Shown here piece by piece: positions 25,028-33,755 of a stretch of DNA of 64,000 nucleotides; within the stretch, counting starts at the first letter, position 1; every line of letters begins with the position of its first letter. The translations under genes were made by a program, and so were the position numbers. The stretch spans positions 2,232,001-2,296,000 of the forward strand of contig NZ_FNKY01000001.1 of NCBI RefSeq assembly GCF_900103165.1. Direction: 5' to 3'. The DNA is from Nitrosospira multiformis. GTDB lineage: Bacteria > Pseudomonadota > Gammaproteobacteria > Burkholderiales > Nitrosomonadaceae. Under the pieces are notes generated by a model, which saw nothing but the letters and a program-made list of their open reading frames with translations, was not told where the DNA came from and made no database searches.

Positions 25028-25803
25028 TAGCTATCCAGTCTCGCAAGAATATTTTCAACCGATGCACGTATATCATTGGTGTAAGCGTAAAGCGCCTCAC
25101 ATTCCGCCTGGGTCGGGGCTGCCGAGAAGGTTAATGTTTGAAATTCAGGCACCTCGATCGCGTTACCCCGCCGTCCGATGACAATTTCCAAAAGGGTCTT
25201 GAGCCATTCCGGCGTTCCGGCAGGTATGCCCGGCTTCTTGACACGGATGATTCTGTCCATGCCGGTCATGAGACCGGGTTCTAAAACCGTTCCGATTTGA
25301 GCGATTACACCCGTTCCGCCAGGATTCACCTGCATCGATGGCGCGGCCGCCAGATTCCCGCTGCTGAGGCTCATTGCGCCAGCCTCGCCCGGATTGGCCT
25401 GCGCGGATGCCGCTCCGGTCAGTACATGGATTTGCGTAACAGCGACAGCGGTTGATGGATTGACCTGCATCGATGCAGAAACAGCCAGCACATGGGGCTG
25501 ATCTATGGCTGCCACGCTGCTGACATCGGCCTGAGCGGCGTTGGCGGCAACGAGATCATTGACTGCGCTCAGTGTGATAGCGCCGGTGCTGCCGGCATTT
25601 ACCTGGATCGAACCCGCTGCGGCAAACGCATGCGCCTGGGTTATCCCCGCCGTGCCGCTGGTGTTAGCCTGGGCGGAGTTCGCACCGGATAGGCTGTGTC
25701 CGGTGGACACCGTTTCATTAACGAATGCGCCACCGGGTATCTGTGCTTGCCGCGTGCCGGTTTCGTTAACGAAAGGCCCGCCCGGTATCTGCCGTTGGGT
25801 CAT
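25027..25803 (-). CDS. Repeat-rich phage structural protein
   Basis: A 258-residue protein. It starts with two copies of a PGG-x-FVNET motif (residues 7-15 and 22-30), then about seven imperfect repeats of 20-24 residues with the pattern AxS/AxQ(A/V)N followed by Gly/Ala and a hydrophobic pair (about 38-170). The C-terminal 80 residues are a different, helical domain. Regular small-residue repeats of this kind suggest an elongated beta-solenoid or fibre. It lies directly after a beta-helix protein (zero gap). No enzyme motif is seen; the role is probably tail or head fibre assembly. Confidence 0.65.
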   Translation of the reverse strand: MTQRQIPGGPFVNETGTRQAQIPGGAFVNETVSTGHSLSGANSAQANTSGTAGITQAHAFAAAGSIQVNAGSTGAITLSAVNDLVAANAAQADVSSVAAIDQPHVLAVSASMQVNPSTAVAVTQIHVLTGAASAQANPGEAGAMSLSSGNLAAAPSMQVNPGGTGVIAQIGTVLEPGLMTGMDRIIRVKKPGIPAGTPEWLKTLLEIVIGRRGNAIEVPEFQTLTFSAAPTQAECEALYAYTNDIRASVENILARLDS

Positions 25804-27132
25804 CTATGCGACCGTTAAGAGCGGATCGGCGTATACCGTATAGCTTGCCTTGCCCATGCACACGTGCGCATGAAGGTAACCTTTCTCTTGCGGGGTGAAT
25901 GTCACCGATAGTTTCTGTTTGTTCGGGTTTGCCAGGCCGGCCGTTGTCCATGTGACCGAACTTGACGACTGCGCAGCCGCCGAGGCCAGAACATCCGATT
26001 TTGAGTCGCTGATTATTGAACCCAGCGGGAATCCCGAGGTTCCCAAGTACTGGACTTCCAGCCACACCTCATCGTCATTCAGCGCGGCCGTGCCGTCATG
26101 GACAATCTCAACCGTTGCGGTTAGTGGACTTCCGACAGTATCGTTCCAACGCACAATCTCCGGCGTGCAAAACCGGCCCGATAAAAAATTGCAATTTGCC
26201 GTACTCGTCAGCTTCCACGACAGCGAGGTCGTGCCATCGCTCGCGCCGCCAGACCTGACTATCATCGTTTCCTGAATCAAATCTCCGGCGAAGTCTGATA
26301 TCCATATCCGGTAATTCGTATCGGTTGCATCGCAGTTGTACATTGCCGCTCTGAACGTTGCCACTCTGGTACCTGTTGCGAGCAGGCCGGACCACGAAGC
26401 GGGTAGCTTGCAGTTGATAAAGATGATATCCAGACCATTCGCTATCAGGCACAGATTCGCAGTAGAGGAAAGGCCGGACAGATCAACATTCTTCACAATC
26501 GCGGTGGCGGCACTCGCGACCGCGTTCGTAAACAACGACGTTATATCCGTGCCTCCGGCAACGATGCTTCCGCCGTCCCACTCAAAGAATCCGCCATTGA
26601 CGGATATTGCTTGACTCGCATGTGCGAATTTAACTGTGCAGTCTTTCCACCTCACAGTAGCAATGGTGGAACCCGAAGCGTTTACGGCATATATACGATT
26701 GCCGCTGGACGAACCCCCGAGCCGGAAACTGCAATTTTCGTAAAATTGAGAATCCCCTCCTGCATTGCCAAGACGGAAAATGGCGCTGCTGGCGCCGTTT
26801 CCCGCCGTGAAGACAATCCCGTAAAAACGGGCATGTCCACTAATATTTATGTCACTTGCACCCGTAGTGGATAGTGTTGCGGTAGCGGCTAGCGAAGCAG
26901 GCGGCTCTGCCGCATCGTTGCCGCACAGCACCTGTACCGGATTGGAGATCGTTCCTGCAAGCGTGATTGTCTGCGCGGTGGCCGGGGCTTCGGCATGCGC
27001 CTGAGACAGAAATATCCTGTCTCCAGCGGTATCCACAGCCGCAACCCCGGCGAGTGTCGCTTTGGCTAACGGCCATGTTGCGCCGCTATCCCCATCACTG
27101 CCATCGGCAGACCTGACGTAACGGTCTGTCAT
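25804..27132 (-). CDS. Beta-helix-type phage structural protein
   Basis: A 442-residue protein with short, regularly spaced hydrophobic and Asn/Gly turns from about 70 to 330 (for example SDINISGHARFYGIVFTAGN), typical of a right-handed parallel beta-helix. The C-terminal 110 residues look like a separate beta-sandwich, perhaps for trimer formation or attachment. Likely a tail appendage or decoration protein. The start overlaps the preceding gene by four bases (ATGA). No polysaccharide lyase or hydrolase active site was recognised. Confidence 0.65.
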   Translation of the reverse strand: MTDRYVRSADGSDGDSGATWPLAKATLAGVAAVDTAGDRIFLSQAHAEAPATAQTITLAGTISNPVQVLCGNDAAEPPASLAATATLSTTGASDINISGHARFYGIVFTAGNGASSAIFRLGNAGGDSQFYENCSFRLGGSSSGNRIYAVNASGSTIATVRWKDCTVKFAHASQAISVNGGFFEWDGGSIVAGGTDITSLFTNAVASAATAIVKNVDLSGLSSTANLCLIANGLDIIFINCKLPASWSGLLATGTRVATFRAAMYNCDATDTNYRIWISDFAGDLIQETMIVRSGGASDGTTSLSWKLTSTANCNFLSGRFCTPEIVRWNDTVGSPLTATVEIVHDGTAALNDDEVWLEVQYLGTSGFPLGSIISDSKSDVLASAAAQSSSSVTWTTAGLANPNKQKLSVTFTPQEKGYLHAHVCMGKASYTVYADPLLTVA

Positions 27133-27311
27133 GCGACACCTGTCATCGCAGGGCGAGCGGCAGGCACTCCATCCGTATCCAGCCCGATAGCGGCGAGATG
27201 CTCGTGCCCATGCGCAACCCCCGGGTAACCGGTATGGCGCTCACGAGCTCGTGTGCGACCATCATCAACCTGTACCGATGACGGGATGACCCGGCTAGCT
27301 ATGGTCTGCAT
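27129..27311 (-). CDS. Small phage protein
   Basis: A 60-residue polar protein with several His and Arg. It starts two bases after the previous stop and overlaps the next gene by ATGA, so its translation is coupled on both sides. This packing is the main reason to accept it. The function is unknown. Confidence 0.55.
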   Translation of the reverse strand: MQTIASRVIPSSVQVDDGRTRARERHTGYPGVAHGHEHLAAIGLDTDGVPAARPAMTGVA

Positions 27312-27313
27312 GG

Positions 27314-27697
27314 CTATGTCGGCTGATTGCTGGTGTAAGTGAGTGCCGGAAAGTTGACCGTGTTGCCGCTGGTCACCACCTGATCGCTGGTTTCATCCGT
27401 CACCCAGAGCACCTTGCTCACGTTATCGGTGAAGGCAATGTGCAGGTCCGGTGTTGCGCCCGAGTTTGCGGATGCCGTGCCGCTCTTCGCGCCCGTCGTG
27501 CAGACGCGCGGGTTATTGGCCGAGCCTGACAACGTATAGTCGCCGGAAGCCATCGTGACCGTACAAACCGCATTTGCGACGACCGTGGCGTAACTGTCTC
27601 CCGCCGTATAGGCCTTGATCAGGATCATGCGGATAGCATTGTTCCTGATTGCGTTCAACCCGCCGTCAAGAACATCGGAATGTGCCCATTTAGCCAT
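27314..27697 (-). CDS. Phage structural protein, beta-rich
   Basis: A 127-residue protein starting MAKWAHSDVLDGGLNAIRNN, a beginning seen in small virion proteins next to tail genes. The middle is Ser/Thr/Ala/Gly-rich beta-structure and the end is an LTYTSNQPT tail. It follows a terminator hairpin and a GGGGG ribosome site, so it begins a sub-operon of four or five genes. The function is probably structural. Confidence 0.65.
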   Translation of the reverse strand: MAKWAHSDVLDGGLNAIRNNAIRMILIKAYTAGDSYATVVANAVCTVTMASGDYTLSGSANNPRVCTTGAKSGTASANSGATPDLHIAFTDNVSKVLWVTDETSDQVVTSGNTVNFPALTYTSNQPT

Positions 27698-27708
27698 TTG
27701 AATCCCCC

Positions 27709-27736
27709 AATAAAAAACCGCTCGAACGAGCGGTTT
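27709..27736 (-). terminator. Intrinsic terminator just ahead of a ribosome site
   Basis: On the minus strand AAACCGCTCG pairs with CGAGCGGTTT and is followed by TTTTTT-ATT, then GGGGG and the ATG at 27697. The T-run ends 12 bp before the start codon, so this terminator lies between co-directional late genes. Confidence 0.8.
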
Positions 27737-27843
27737 GGTTAAGCATCCGGTTCATTTGTTTCTTGTGCCCGGCAGCAGGCTTGCTTCAACAACGAAAAGG
27801 AATAGCAAATTTATCAATACGCATGTTTTCGTGGAAATTTCGG

Positions 27844-29880
27844 TCAAGCCTGCTTCAGCCCATCCATGCTCTCAGCGAGTACCACTCCCGTCACTTTCAC
27901 ATTACCGGATAATGCAATCTCCACGTTATCGGACTTGTAGCCGCCCGGGAGCCGGAAAGCACGGCAGTTCTCGACCTGCCTGGTAAACTTCAGCACGCCA
28001 TCCGCCCACAACTGGAATTGCAGCGAGTCAATGGAGAGGGGCGGAATCGCCTGCATTTCATCACCGTCAATCTCGTATTCGCCCAGGTAAGGATCGGCAA
28101 TTCCGTCATTCATTATGCCGGCGGCAACAAGCGCCTGGTTTGCGGCAATCGCGGCGGCATATGATGCGCTGGCGGAGCCGGATTCCTCCTCCGTCATCTC
28201 GAAATCCGCATCGACCTTGGCCGCGCCGTAGTTCAGCGGCGGCTGGCTGATAAACCTCTTGCTCTTCCATTCATAGCCAAGCTTGGTGCCCGCATCCCCT
28301 TCCCATCGGTATATCTTTTTATCCGCCGCCACGTAGAGTTTGCCGGTCCATGGATCTGCCCATATGGCAGTTATTTTCTGGTTCACCTTGACGAATGACG
28401 CGTTCTCGGCCTTATCAATCACGAACATGAGCGAGCTGTCGTCAGCGGTGTAGCCAGCGTAATACCGGTTATCGGCGGATGCGGCAATGAATGTTTCGGG
28501 GTTGAGCTCAGCCCACTCTTTCTGCGTGAACAGGTCCTTGGTAACGATGTCCGTATTCATTCCGGCGATCACCAGCCCTTGCGGCGCCGGGTATCCTACG
28601 CCGAACGCGAAACTCGCCATGCCGCGCTTTGCCATGCACGGCCACGCCACGCCCAGCTTTTCCATACCGCCGCCCATGGTCATAGGCTCAACGCCGGTGA
28701 TGGTGAAAGGGTTGCCCCGGGTCATGCCTACCAGGGTCGTGCCGGCGATCCCTATTGCAATGATGTCCTGATCGTAGGTTTGACGATAGGCGGCCGGCCA
28801 TGCGTAAGGCTTGAACGGTTCCGAAAAATGCACCTCGTTTCCGGTGAAGCCGGCTGCAATCCCGTTTGCCAGAATGACAATGCCCTTCATGCCGGCTGGC
28901 GGCATGGCCCAGGACGCGGAGGGAAGCACTTCTCCCAGTGCGGCATTGGTATCGGAGGTCGTATCGTTGTATGTCGAGGTTATGGCAGTGAGGGTGGCAA
29001 TGTAGTGGTACTCGGTGCCCGCCGGGGTCGTCAGCGTGCGGTAAATCCGCTTGTTCATCCCGATGGTATTGTGTGGCGCCATGCGTGCCCAGGTGCCGCC
29101 TGCAATAAAAGTTTGAGTGGTCGAGAGCGATACGGCTACCTTGCGTGTTGCGGGGTCCACGCTCACGAGGATGAATGTGGCGTTGAGGTCCGTCATGCCG
29201 GTCACAGCCGCAAACGTGACGGTTTCACCAGCGCGCAATCCAAAAACTGAATCAAGCGTCACCTGGGCATATCCGGCCGACGGCGTATCCTTCACCGCGG
29301 CTGATACCGCACCGGAATTCGGCGGCGCGGCATCCATGGCGGTCAGCGCCCAGGTAGCGTCAACCTTTCCGGTTGTGACAATCGAAGGGGGAGATGGCGC
29401 AGACTCTTCTCCCCATTGCGTAACGAAAGTATAAACGTAGGAGCGGGTAACACTGGCCCCCGCACCGCCGGAAGGTGTCACGGCCGCCGCGGTAACCGGG
29501 GGCGTCACCCCCAGCACATAGCAACCGGACGGATAAGGCCCGGCACCCACGGTCGCCATGTCGTAATCCGATGCACGCGGCTCGCCGTCGCCGGTGTAAT
29601 AGAACCGTCTGGCGGTATTGCCGGCAACAGGGGAACGCGCCACATCCACATCCTTATCCCATGCCAGCCATTTTTCGTTACCATCCTTCTCCATGCGAAA
29701 CATGGACTTTATGTCATTACCGATGACGGGCGAGAATACATGCAGCGGGCCATTCCCTGGGCGCAGGTCGCCGGATGTCAGGTTGCAGTTCGTCGCAACC
29801 TGCGCCTGATTCGGCGCAAGCAACTGCTTTGCCAGCCTTGGCACAAGCCCGGAAAACCCGGCGATTCTGAATGCGGTCAT
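27844..29880 (-). CDS. Large phage tail/neck structural protein
   Basis: A 678-residue protein. The N-terminal FSGLVPRLAKQLLAPNQAQVATNCNL stretch is reminiscent of the start of tail tubular or nozzle proteins of podoviruses (T7 gp12-like), which also begin with an 'acquired-and-named' Cys/Asn motif. The centre has beta-sandwich-like domains (YTFVTQWGEESAPSPP, Ig-like, about 150-165), then beta-propeller-like repeats (about 380-530). The C-terminus carries another beta-domain. A tail tube or stabilisation role is inferred from size, place and style only. Confidence 0.6.
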   Translation of the reverse strand: MTAFRIAGFSGLVPRLAKQLLAPNQAQVATNCNLTSGDLRPGNGPLHVFSPVIGNDIKSMFRMEKDGNEKWLAWDKDVDVARSPVAGNTARRFYYTGDGEPRASDYDMATVGAGPYPSGCYVLGVTPPVTAAAVTPSGGAGASVTRSYVYTFVTQWGEESAPSPPSIVTTGKVDATWALTAMDAAPPNSGAVSAAVKDTPSAGYAQVTLDSVFGLRAGETVTFAAVTGMTDLNATFILVSVDPATRKVAVSLSTTQTFIAGGTWARMAPHNTIGMNKRIYRTLTTPAGTEYHYIATLTAITSTYNDTTSDTNAALGEVLPSASWAMPPAGMKGIVILANGIAAGFTGNEVHFSEPFKPYAWPAAYRQTYDQDIIAIGIAGTTLVGMTRGNPFTITGVEPMTMGGGMEKLGVAWPCMAKRGMASFAFGVGYPAPQGLVIAGMNTDIVTKDLFTQKEWAELNPETFIAASADNRYYAGYTADDSSLMFVIDKAENASFVKVNQKITAIWADPWTGKLYVAADKKIYRWEGDAGTKLGYEWKSKRFISQPPLNYGAAKVDADFEMTEEESGSASASYAAAIAANQALVAAGIMNDGIADPYLGEYEIDGDEMQAIPPLSIDSLQFQLWADGVLKFTRQVENCRAFRLPGGYKSDNVEIALSGNVKVTGVVLAESMDGLKQA

Positions 29881-29934
29881 TATCCTAAATCCGGCAACTG
29901 GACGCAGCGGAGTGCAATCCGCTCAAATGAGCGG

Positions 29935-30483
29935 TCAGCCACTGGATTCGGAATTCATGCCACCCAATGATTGGAGCGATTTTTTCCCCTCGCATATGGC
30001 TCGTTCCTCCGCTCGTCTTTTTACCAGGCCCGGCAATACTTTCCTGCCTGGTCCGTATTTGAACGCCTCGATGCGCTTGCAGGCTTCCGCATAGTTCCCG
30101 GCGTTGATCAGATCAATCAGATTGGGCGGCTTCCCCGGCTTTGCCTTCTTGCAGAATGTGCCGACGCCGATGTTATAGGCGAGCGACACATACGCCTCAT
30201 ACTCATGCTGATACAGCGGCGCGGTCACGCACTTTTTCACCCCGGCTGCGTAGACGCCCTCGACTTCGTCGAGCAATCGCACCAGCGAGCGTGTGGGCGT
30301 GGTTCTGTCACCCATCCTGACACCGGCGGTCGTTCCAAAGCCGATAGTGGGCACATCGCCGGGTGCGGGGATATAGGCCTCGTCCTTGTAGTCTTCATGC
30401 AAGGCGATCCCGACGAGGGTCGACGCCGCCAGTACCATGACCGCAATCGTGGAACGAACCTGCGTGGGAGACGGATTAATCAT
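29935..30483 (-). CDS. Phage lysozyme (GH24), SAR-type endolysin
   Basis: A 182-residue muramidase. The catalytic Glu30 of the GH24 family lies in LHEDYKDEAYIPAPGDVPTIGFG with Asp and Thr at the right spacing (E-8x-D/C-5x-T type). A weakly hydrophobic N-terminal segment (about 12-28, rich in Ala, Ser, Thr and Gly) fits a signal-arrest-release anchor rather than a cleaved signal. It cuts peptidoglycan at the end of infection. The start overlaps the previous gene by four bases. The C-terminus extends by a polar tail. Confidence 0.88.
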   Translation of the reverse strand: MINPSPTQVRSTIAVMVLAASTLVGIALHEDYKDEAYIPAPGDVPTIGFGTTAGVRMGDRTTPTRSLVRLLDEVEGVYAAGVKKCVTAPLYQHEYEAYVSLAYNIGVGTFCKKAKPGKPPNLIDLINAGNYAEACKRIEAFKYGPGRKVLPGLVKRRAEERAICEGKKSLQSLGGMNSESSG

Positions 30484-30767
30484 TTGGCATTCTCCTGGAG
30501 GCAGTCAAGTTTCGCCTTTATGGTCGCCTTCAAATCGCCGGCATCGAGATTCGCGCAGGGCGAGACGTCGGATGTGGATGGCGCCACCGGCCTGGGTTTC
30601 AGCTTGCGCCCCTCGGCCCGGCTTTCCGATGCTTCGGGATTTGCCTCGGGGGTTTTCACGGGATTTGCCACCGGGGGAGTGGACTGTTCAACAGCATGAT
30701 CATCTATGGGTGCAGGCGTGAATATGGTGCAGGACGCCAGAAACAGGACAGCGACGAGGTACCTCAT
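30480..30767 (-). CDS. Small phage lipoprotein
   Basis: A 95-residue protein with a short lipoprotein signal (VLFLASC, Cys13) and a Pro/Glu/Ala-rich extended region (about 20-60), ending in a Cys-containing helix. Start 30767 is chosen: ATGA overlaps the previous stop and GGGAG is spaced correctly; a start at 30788 would lie inside the upstream gene. Position between a membrane-anchored coiled-coil protein and the endolysin, and its Pro-rich nature, resemble an outer-membrane spanin subunit. A separate Rz/Rz1 pair already exists, so the role is uncertain. Confidence 0.65.
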   Translation of the reverse strand: MRYLVAVLFLASCTIFTPAPIDDHAVEQSTPPVANPVKTPEANPEASESRAEGRKLKPRPVAPSTSDVSPCANLDAGDLKATIKAKLDCLQENAK

Positions 30768-31069
30768 TGTTTTCTCCCGCGAGGCCACTGCTCGATGATT
30801 CTATCGAGCTTTTCGTTAAACTCCTTCATCGTTTCCCGCTGCTCGACTCTCACGGATTTGATCTCGTCACTGAGGCGCTCATTGGTTCTCTCCTGATACA
30901 GTTCTCCGCGTTTCAAACTGGCGATATCATTCTGCACCGCGTTGTAAGTCGCCACACCGGACGCAAGCAGACTGGCTATTGCGATAATCCCGCCGAAGGA
31001 TAGCGTGGAGGTGGATGGGCCGCGCCGCCGCTCGGGTTTGTGATCGCTGTCAGGATCCTGGCTTGCCAT
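30764..31069 (-). CDS. Membrane-anchored coiled-coil lysis-region protein
   Basis: A 101-residue protein. A charged N-terminus is followed by one membrane segment (about 24-44, TLSFGGIIAIASLLASGVAT) and a long coiled coil (about 46-95). It precedes a lipoprotein and the endolysin. It could be an accessory holin, an inner-membrane spanin-like protein or an antiholin; single-span-plus-coil fits inner-membrane spanin best. The start lies one base after the previous stop. Confidence 0.6.
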   Translation of the reverse strand: MASQDPDSDHKPERRRGPSTSTLSFGGIIAIASLLASGVATYNAVQNDIASLKRGELYQERTNERLSDEIKSVRVEQRETMKEFNEKLDRIIEQWPRGRKQ

Positions 31070-31070
31070 G

Positions 31071-31247
31071 TCAGAACAGATCCCACAAGACTACGATCAC
31101 TATTACCGCAGCGACGGCGAGCAGGATCGCGCCCGTCCACTTCGAAGCCCGCAGCTTGTCGAGAAATCTGTCCGCGCCCGCATCAACCGCCGCATTTTGC
31201 TTCTCGATTTCTTCCTTGATACGCTTGCGCTGGAACTGGGTCATCAT
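31071..31247 (-). CDS. Small single-span membrane protein, holin candidate
   Basis: Reading the minus strand from 31247 gives a 58-residue protein: MMTQFQRKRIKEEIEKQNAA, an amphipathic charged helix, then SKW and a very hydrophobic C-terminal span (about 38-56) ending WDLF. GGAGG is spaced correctly before ATGATG, just after a terminator hairpin. It is first in a four-gene lysis cluster that ends with the endolysin. A C-terminal-tail-anchored holin or antiholin is the best guess. Confidence 0.65.
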   Translation of the reverse strand: MMTQFQRKRIKEEIEKQNAAVDAGADRFLDKLRASKWTGAILLAVAAVIVIVVLWDLF

Positions 31248-31255
31248 GAACCTCC

Positions 31256-31282
31256 AATAAAAAAGGCCGCATATGCGGCCTT
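31256..31282 (-). terminator. Intrinsic terminator before the lysis cluster
   Basis: On the minus strand AAGGCCGC-ATAT-GCGGCCTT is followed by TTTTTTATT, GGAGG and the ATG at 31247. It is strong by shape and placed between co-directional genes. Confidence 0.85.
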
Positions 31283-31307
31283 GTTGAACATCGTTTAAAA
31301 AGCGTCT

Positions 31308-31556
31308 TTAATCTCTGCCGCGATGGGTAGTGGACGGCACAGACGGCTGCGATGCTGCTGCCCAGCGATCAACTATCCACTGGAAAGCTGTAATGGCTTC
31401 CAGAGAGGCGTTTGCCGCATTGTCGTACTCGATATGCCCGCTCTCTCCATTCCACTGTATCGCACGAATTTCCGGCGGCAATGCGGACAGATCGACCTGC
31501 CGGAACAACCCATCCACCCCGACCACGCCATCGTCCCGAATGATCGTTATTCGCAT
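31308..31556 (-). CDS. Small phage protein after the fibre
   Basis: An 82-residue acidic protein (MRITIIRDDGVVGVDGLFRQ). Small proteins of this style with 'IRAIQWN' and 'ITAFQWIVDRW' segments are found next to tail-fibre genes and are likely chaperone or assembly factors, but this is a general impression. It overlaps the preceding gene by 10 bp, so it is part of the same translation unit. Confidence 0.6.
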   Translation of the reverse strand: MRITIIRDDGVVGVDGLFRQVDLSALPPEIRAIQWNGESGHIEYDNAANASLEAITAFQWIVDRWAAASQPSVPSTTHRGRD

Positions 31557-31885
31557 GTCTTGCCCTCCCCTTGCAATAGCTTTTGTTGTGTTGCCACGAA
31601 TAATGCCTCCTGCATCTGTTGCGACTGCGCGCTCCGCTTCACCATTTCATTGCGGAATGACTCGGTGGCCGCCGCCCCCTTGCGTGATTCGTTGGCCGTA
31701 TTGATCATCAACGCGGGCATCCAGGCAATGGCGCAGCCCCAGTTGCCGGTTTCCTCGCCGGTATTCATATCGACCCCGCGTACCTGCACATACCAGGGGC
31801 AGCGGTAAAGCATGGGTTTTCCCGCCTCGATCTTGATCTCCTCGCACTTTGCCCCAAGCGGACAATCGGCAATCCGGGTCTCCAT
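31547..31885 (-). CDS. Hypothetical phage protein
   Basis: A 112-residue protein with four Cys in the N-terminal half (CPLGAKC, RCPWY, WGCAIAW), possibly a metal site or disulfides, then a helical Gln-rich tail. It overlaps the fibre gene stop by one base. I do not recognise a family function. Confidence 0.6.
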   Translation of the reverse strand: METRIADCPLGAKCEEIKIEAGKPMLYRCPWYVQVRGVDMNTGEETGNWGCAIAWMPALMINTANESRKGAAATESFRNEMVKRSAQSQQMQEALFVATQQKLLQGEGKTCE

Positions 31886-32787
31886 TAATTCTTGCTCGCT
31901 AGGATCATGTCGATATATTGCACAGCAAGGTTAATGGCGGTACCCGTGAATGCATGATTATGGGAACCACCGCCACCGGTACCTCCATCTGTCGATGGGG
32001 TTCCCTGTACGGACCCCCCGCTACCCCCACTAGGGTTCGCCCCTGCGCCAGCAGTGTTATACACAGGCAGTCCATGCGTATGCCAGGGTATTTGGGCCGC
32101 CGTCAGTGTCGTTGCACTATTCGAACCGGTAACCGGCTGCAAGGCGAAAGCGCTGGTAAACGCCACCGATCCGCCCGATCCGCCCCCTGTCCCGCCGACG
32201 ATCCGCATTGCCTTGTTGTGGTGCGTGGTTACCTGCGTCCAGCCGACGGGTGCCGCAGCCTGAAAAAATGCCATGACAGTGCCGGATGGAATCAGCGTAG
32301 CCGCGGCAGCCCCCAGCGTCGTACGCGCCGCCACCGCATCCGTATCATCCAGCAAGGTTCTGGCAAACTCGCTCAGGCTGGTCAGCGCGGCGGCGCCCGC
32401 ACCGGAAAAGTACGGCAGAGTATCGGCGGATGACGCAAGCCCGCCCAGGGCGATGAGGTTGGTATTGGATAATGACTCTTCCAGCGCCGCGCGGGTGATG
32501 CCCGCTACAAAATAATCGCCTGCCGCCCAGGTTCTGGCCGTGGTGCCGTCCAGTCCGCGTCCGCCTGCGGCGATGGTGAAGCTGTCAATGCTGCGGATGT
32601 CGATTTTCACGATTTCCCGGTTACCGGAAGCATCCTTGAAGGTTCCATAGAAATAATCGCCCGCACCGAGTACCGGAAAGAAAATACCTTTACCCGCCTC
32701 CACCGTGAAGTTCAAGCCTGCCGTTCCATCTGGGGCGGAACCGACTTTCGCCTTGCCGAAATTTGAAAACTTGAGTCCCATTCCCAT
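31885..32787 (-). CDS. Phage tail fibre with collar-type C-terminus
   Basis: A 300-residue protein. The N-terminal part is a small beta domain that includes [15 protein letters not shown] and a repeated DYFYG/DYFVAG pattern. The middle [11 protein letters not shown] and ARTTLGAA segments are typical of tail-fibre shafts. The C-terminal third is the tail-collar-type receptor domain: [20 protein letters not shown], then His-containing turns ([18 protein letters not shown]) that bind metal along a trimer axis, ending [12 protein letters not shown]. It likely binds the host surface. A Gly-rich loop (GTGGGSGG) may be variable between phages. Confidence 0.85.
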   Translation of the reverse strand: MGMGLKFSNFGKAKVGSAPDGTAGLNFTVEAGKGIFFPVLGAGDYFYGTFKDASGNREIVKIDIRSIDSFTIAAGGRGLDGTTARTWAAGDYFVAGITRAALEESLSNTNLIALGGLASSADTLPYFSGAGAAALTSLSEFARTLLDDTDAVAARTTLGAAAATLIPSGTVMAFFQAAAPVGWTQVTTHHNKAMRIVGGTGGGSGGSVAFTSAFALQPVTGSNSATTLTAAQIPWHTHGLPVYNTAGAGANPSGGSGGSVQGTPSTDGGTGGGGSHNHAFTGTAINLAVQYIDMILASKN

Positions 32788-32799
32788 CCCCCGTTTTAC

Positions 32800-33423
32800 T
32801 TATCTTCTGGCCATGATCGTGGTTCGCAGCGGAGCACGCGTGTAGCTTCTGGCCACGCGCATGCCCGCCGCCGCCGTGCTGATGCCGAATTGCCGCTGGT
32901 GGTGGGTGGCGAGTTGCGCATTGGTATAGGGCTTTTCAGGCGAAAGCATAAGCTGCGCCAAGGCGCCATGAATAATGGATTCCCGGAATTCATTGAATAA
33001 CGCATCGTCGATTCCCGTGCTGCTTGCGGATGGTTTGAGGGCTACCACCATAGTCAGGATTCCGGCCGTATCGGGGATCGGCACCAGTGTGGCCGCCGTT
33101 GCACCGCCCAGAACATAGAGCGGCGTACCTGACTGATTGCGCCAGTTCCAGACGGTTATGCCGGATTCTCCCGCATGGGTCTCGATTTCCTCTCCATTCA
33201 GTACCGCATGGGTAACGCAATGCACGGCGGCGCCCGCCGGTGGAAGGAAGGCGTACTCCGCTGTTCCGGCTATTACCGGGATATCGGGATGATTAAACCG
33301 CCAGGCCAGCGATTGTTCGCAAAACACCATGGCTGATTGACGCAGGGCGTTATCAACCATCACGAACGGGCAACCCGGCAGACCCGGCATGACCAGGTCA
33401 TAAAAATCACTCCATGGCTTCAT
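32800..33423 (-). CDS. Head-tail adaptor-like phage protein
   Basis: A 207-residue protein with a helical N-terminus, a beta-sandwich insert (about 48-130, PVIAGTAEYAFLPPAG) and C-terminal helices (DDALFNEFRESIIHGALAQL). This helix-sandwich-helix plan is that of tail adaptor or tubular-A proteins of short-tailed phages. The start overlaps the previous stop by four bases. The role is inferred from plan and place. Confidence 0.65.
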   Translation of the reverse strand: MKPWSDFYDLVMPGLPGCPFVMVDNALRQSAMVFCEQSLAWRFNHPDIPVIAGTAEYAFLPPAGAAVHCVTHAVLNGEEIETHAGESGITVWNWRNQSGTPLYVLGGATAATLVPIPDTAGILTMVVALKPSASSTGIDDALFNEFRESIIHGALAQLMLSPEKPYTNAQLATHHQRQFGISTAAAGMRVARSYTRAPLRTTIMARR

Positions 33424-33755
33424 ATTGCCGCCCCTGAGGCAAAGAGCTGCATGAACATGGCCGCACGCCCGGCGTTAATGTATTCATCGTCAGTCATCTC
33501 AGCTCTTGCCGTGACATAATCCGCCAGGATTTGCACGTACTCGCCGGAGAGCGGGAATACATCGGTGAGCAAGTGTTCGCCGTGGGGCGGGTTGTCAAAT
33601 CGACCTGCGAACAGATCCGGGCGCCGCATGAAGATTTGCAGCATTCCGTGATTGGCAAACGATAATAAAGCGGCATCCGGATACCGGTCCTTACCCGCAT
33701 CGTTGAGCGGAATTCGCGCGAGATCGACGGCGGACTGATAGGTAAAGGCCATCAT
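33420..33755 (-). CDS. DUF6682-like phage neck protein
   Basis: A 111-residue helical protein (MAFTYQSAVDLARIPLNDAG, then RYPDAALLSFANHGMLQI and YVQILADYVTARAEMTDDEY). The pattern of a small helical connector with a conserved 'PLND' turn is that of the DUF6682 family of phage proteins found between capsid and tail genes. Both ends overlap neighbours by four bases. Likely a head-completion protein. Confidence 0.65.
   Translation of the reverse strand: MMAFTYQSAVDLARIPLNDAGKDRYPDAALLSFANHGMLQIFMRRPDLFAGRFDNPPHGEHLLTDVFPLSGEYVQILADYVTARAEMTDDEYINAGRAAMFMQLFASGAAI

Noticed and set aside
28579-29250. Plus-strand frame of 223 codons inside the large tail-protein gene
   Set aside because: Shadow of a clear 678-residue gene; composition and lack of a ribosome site argue against coding.
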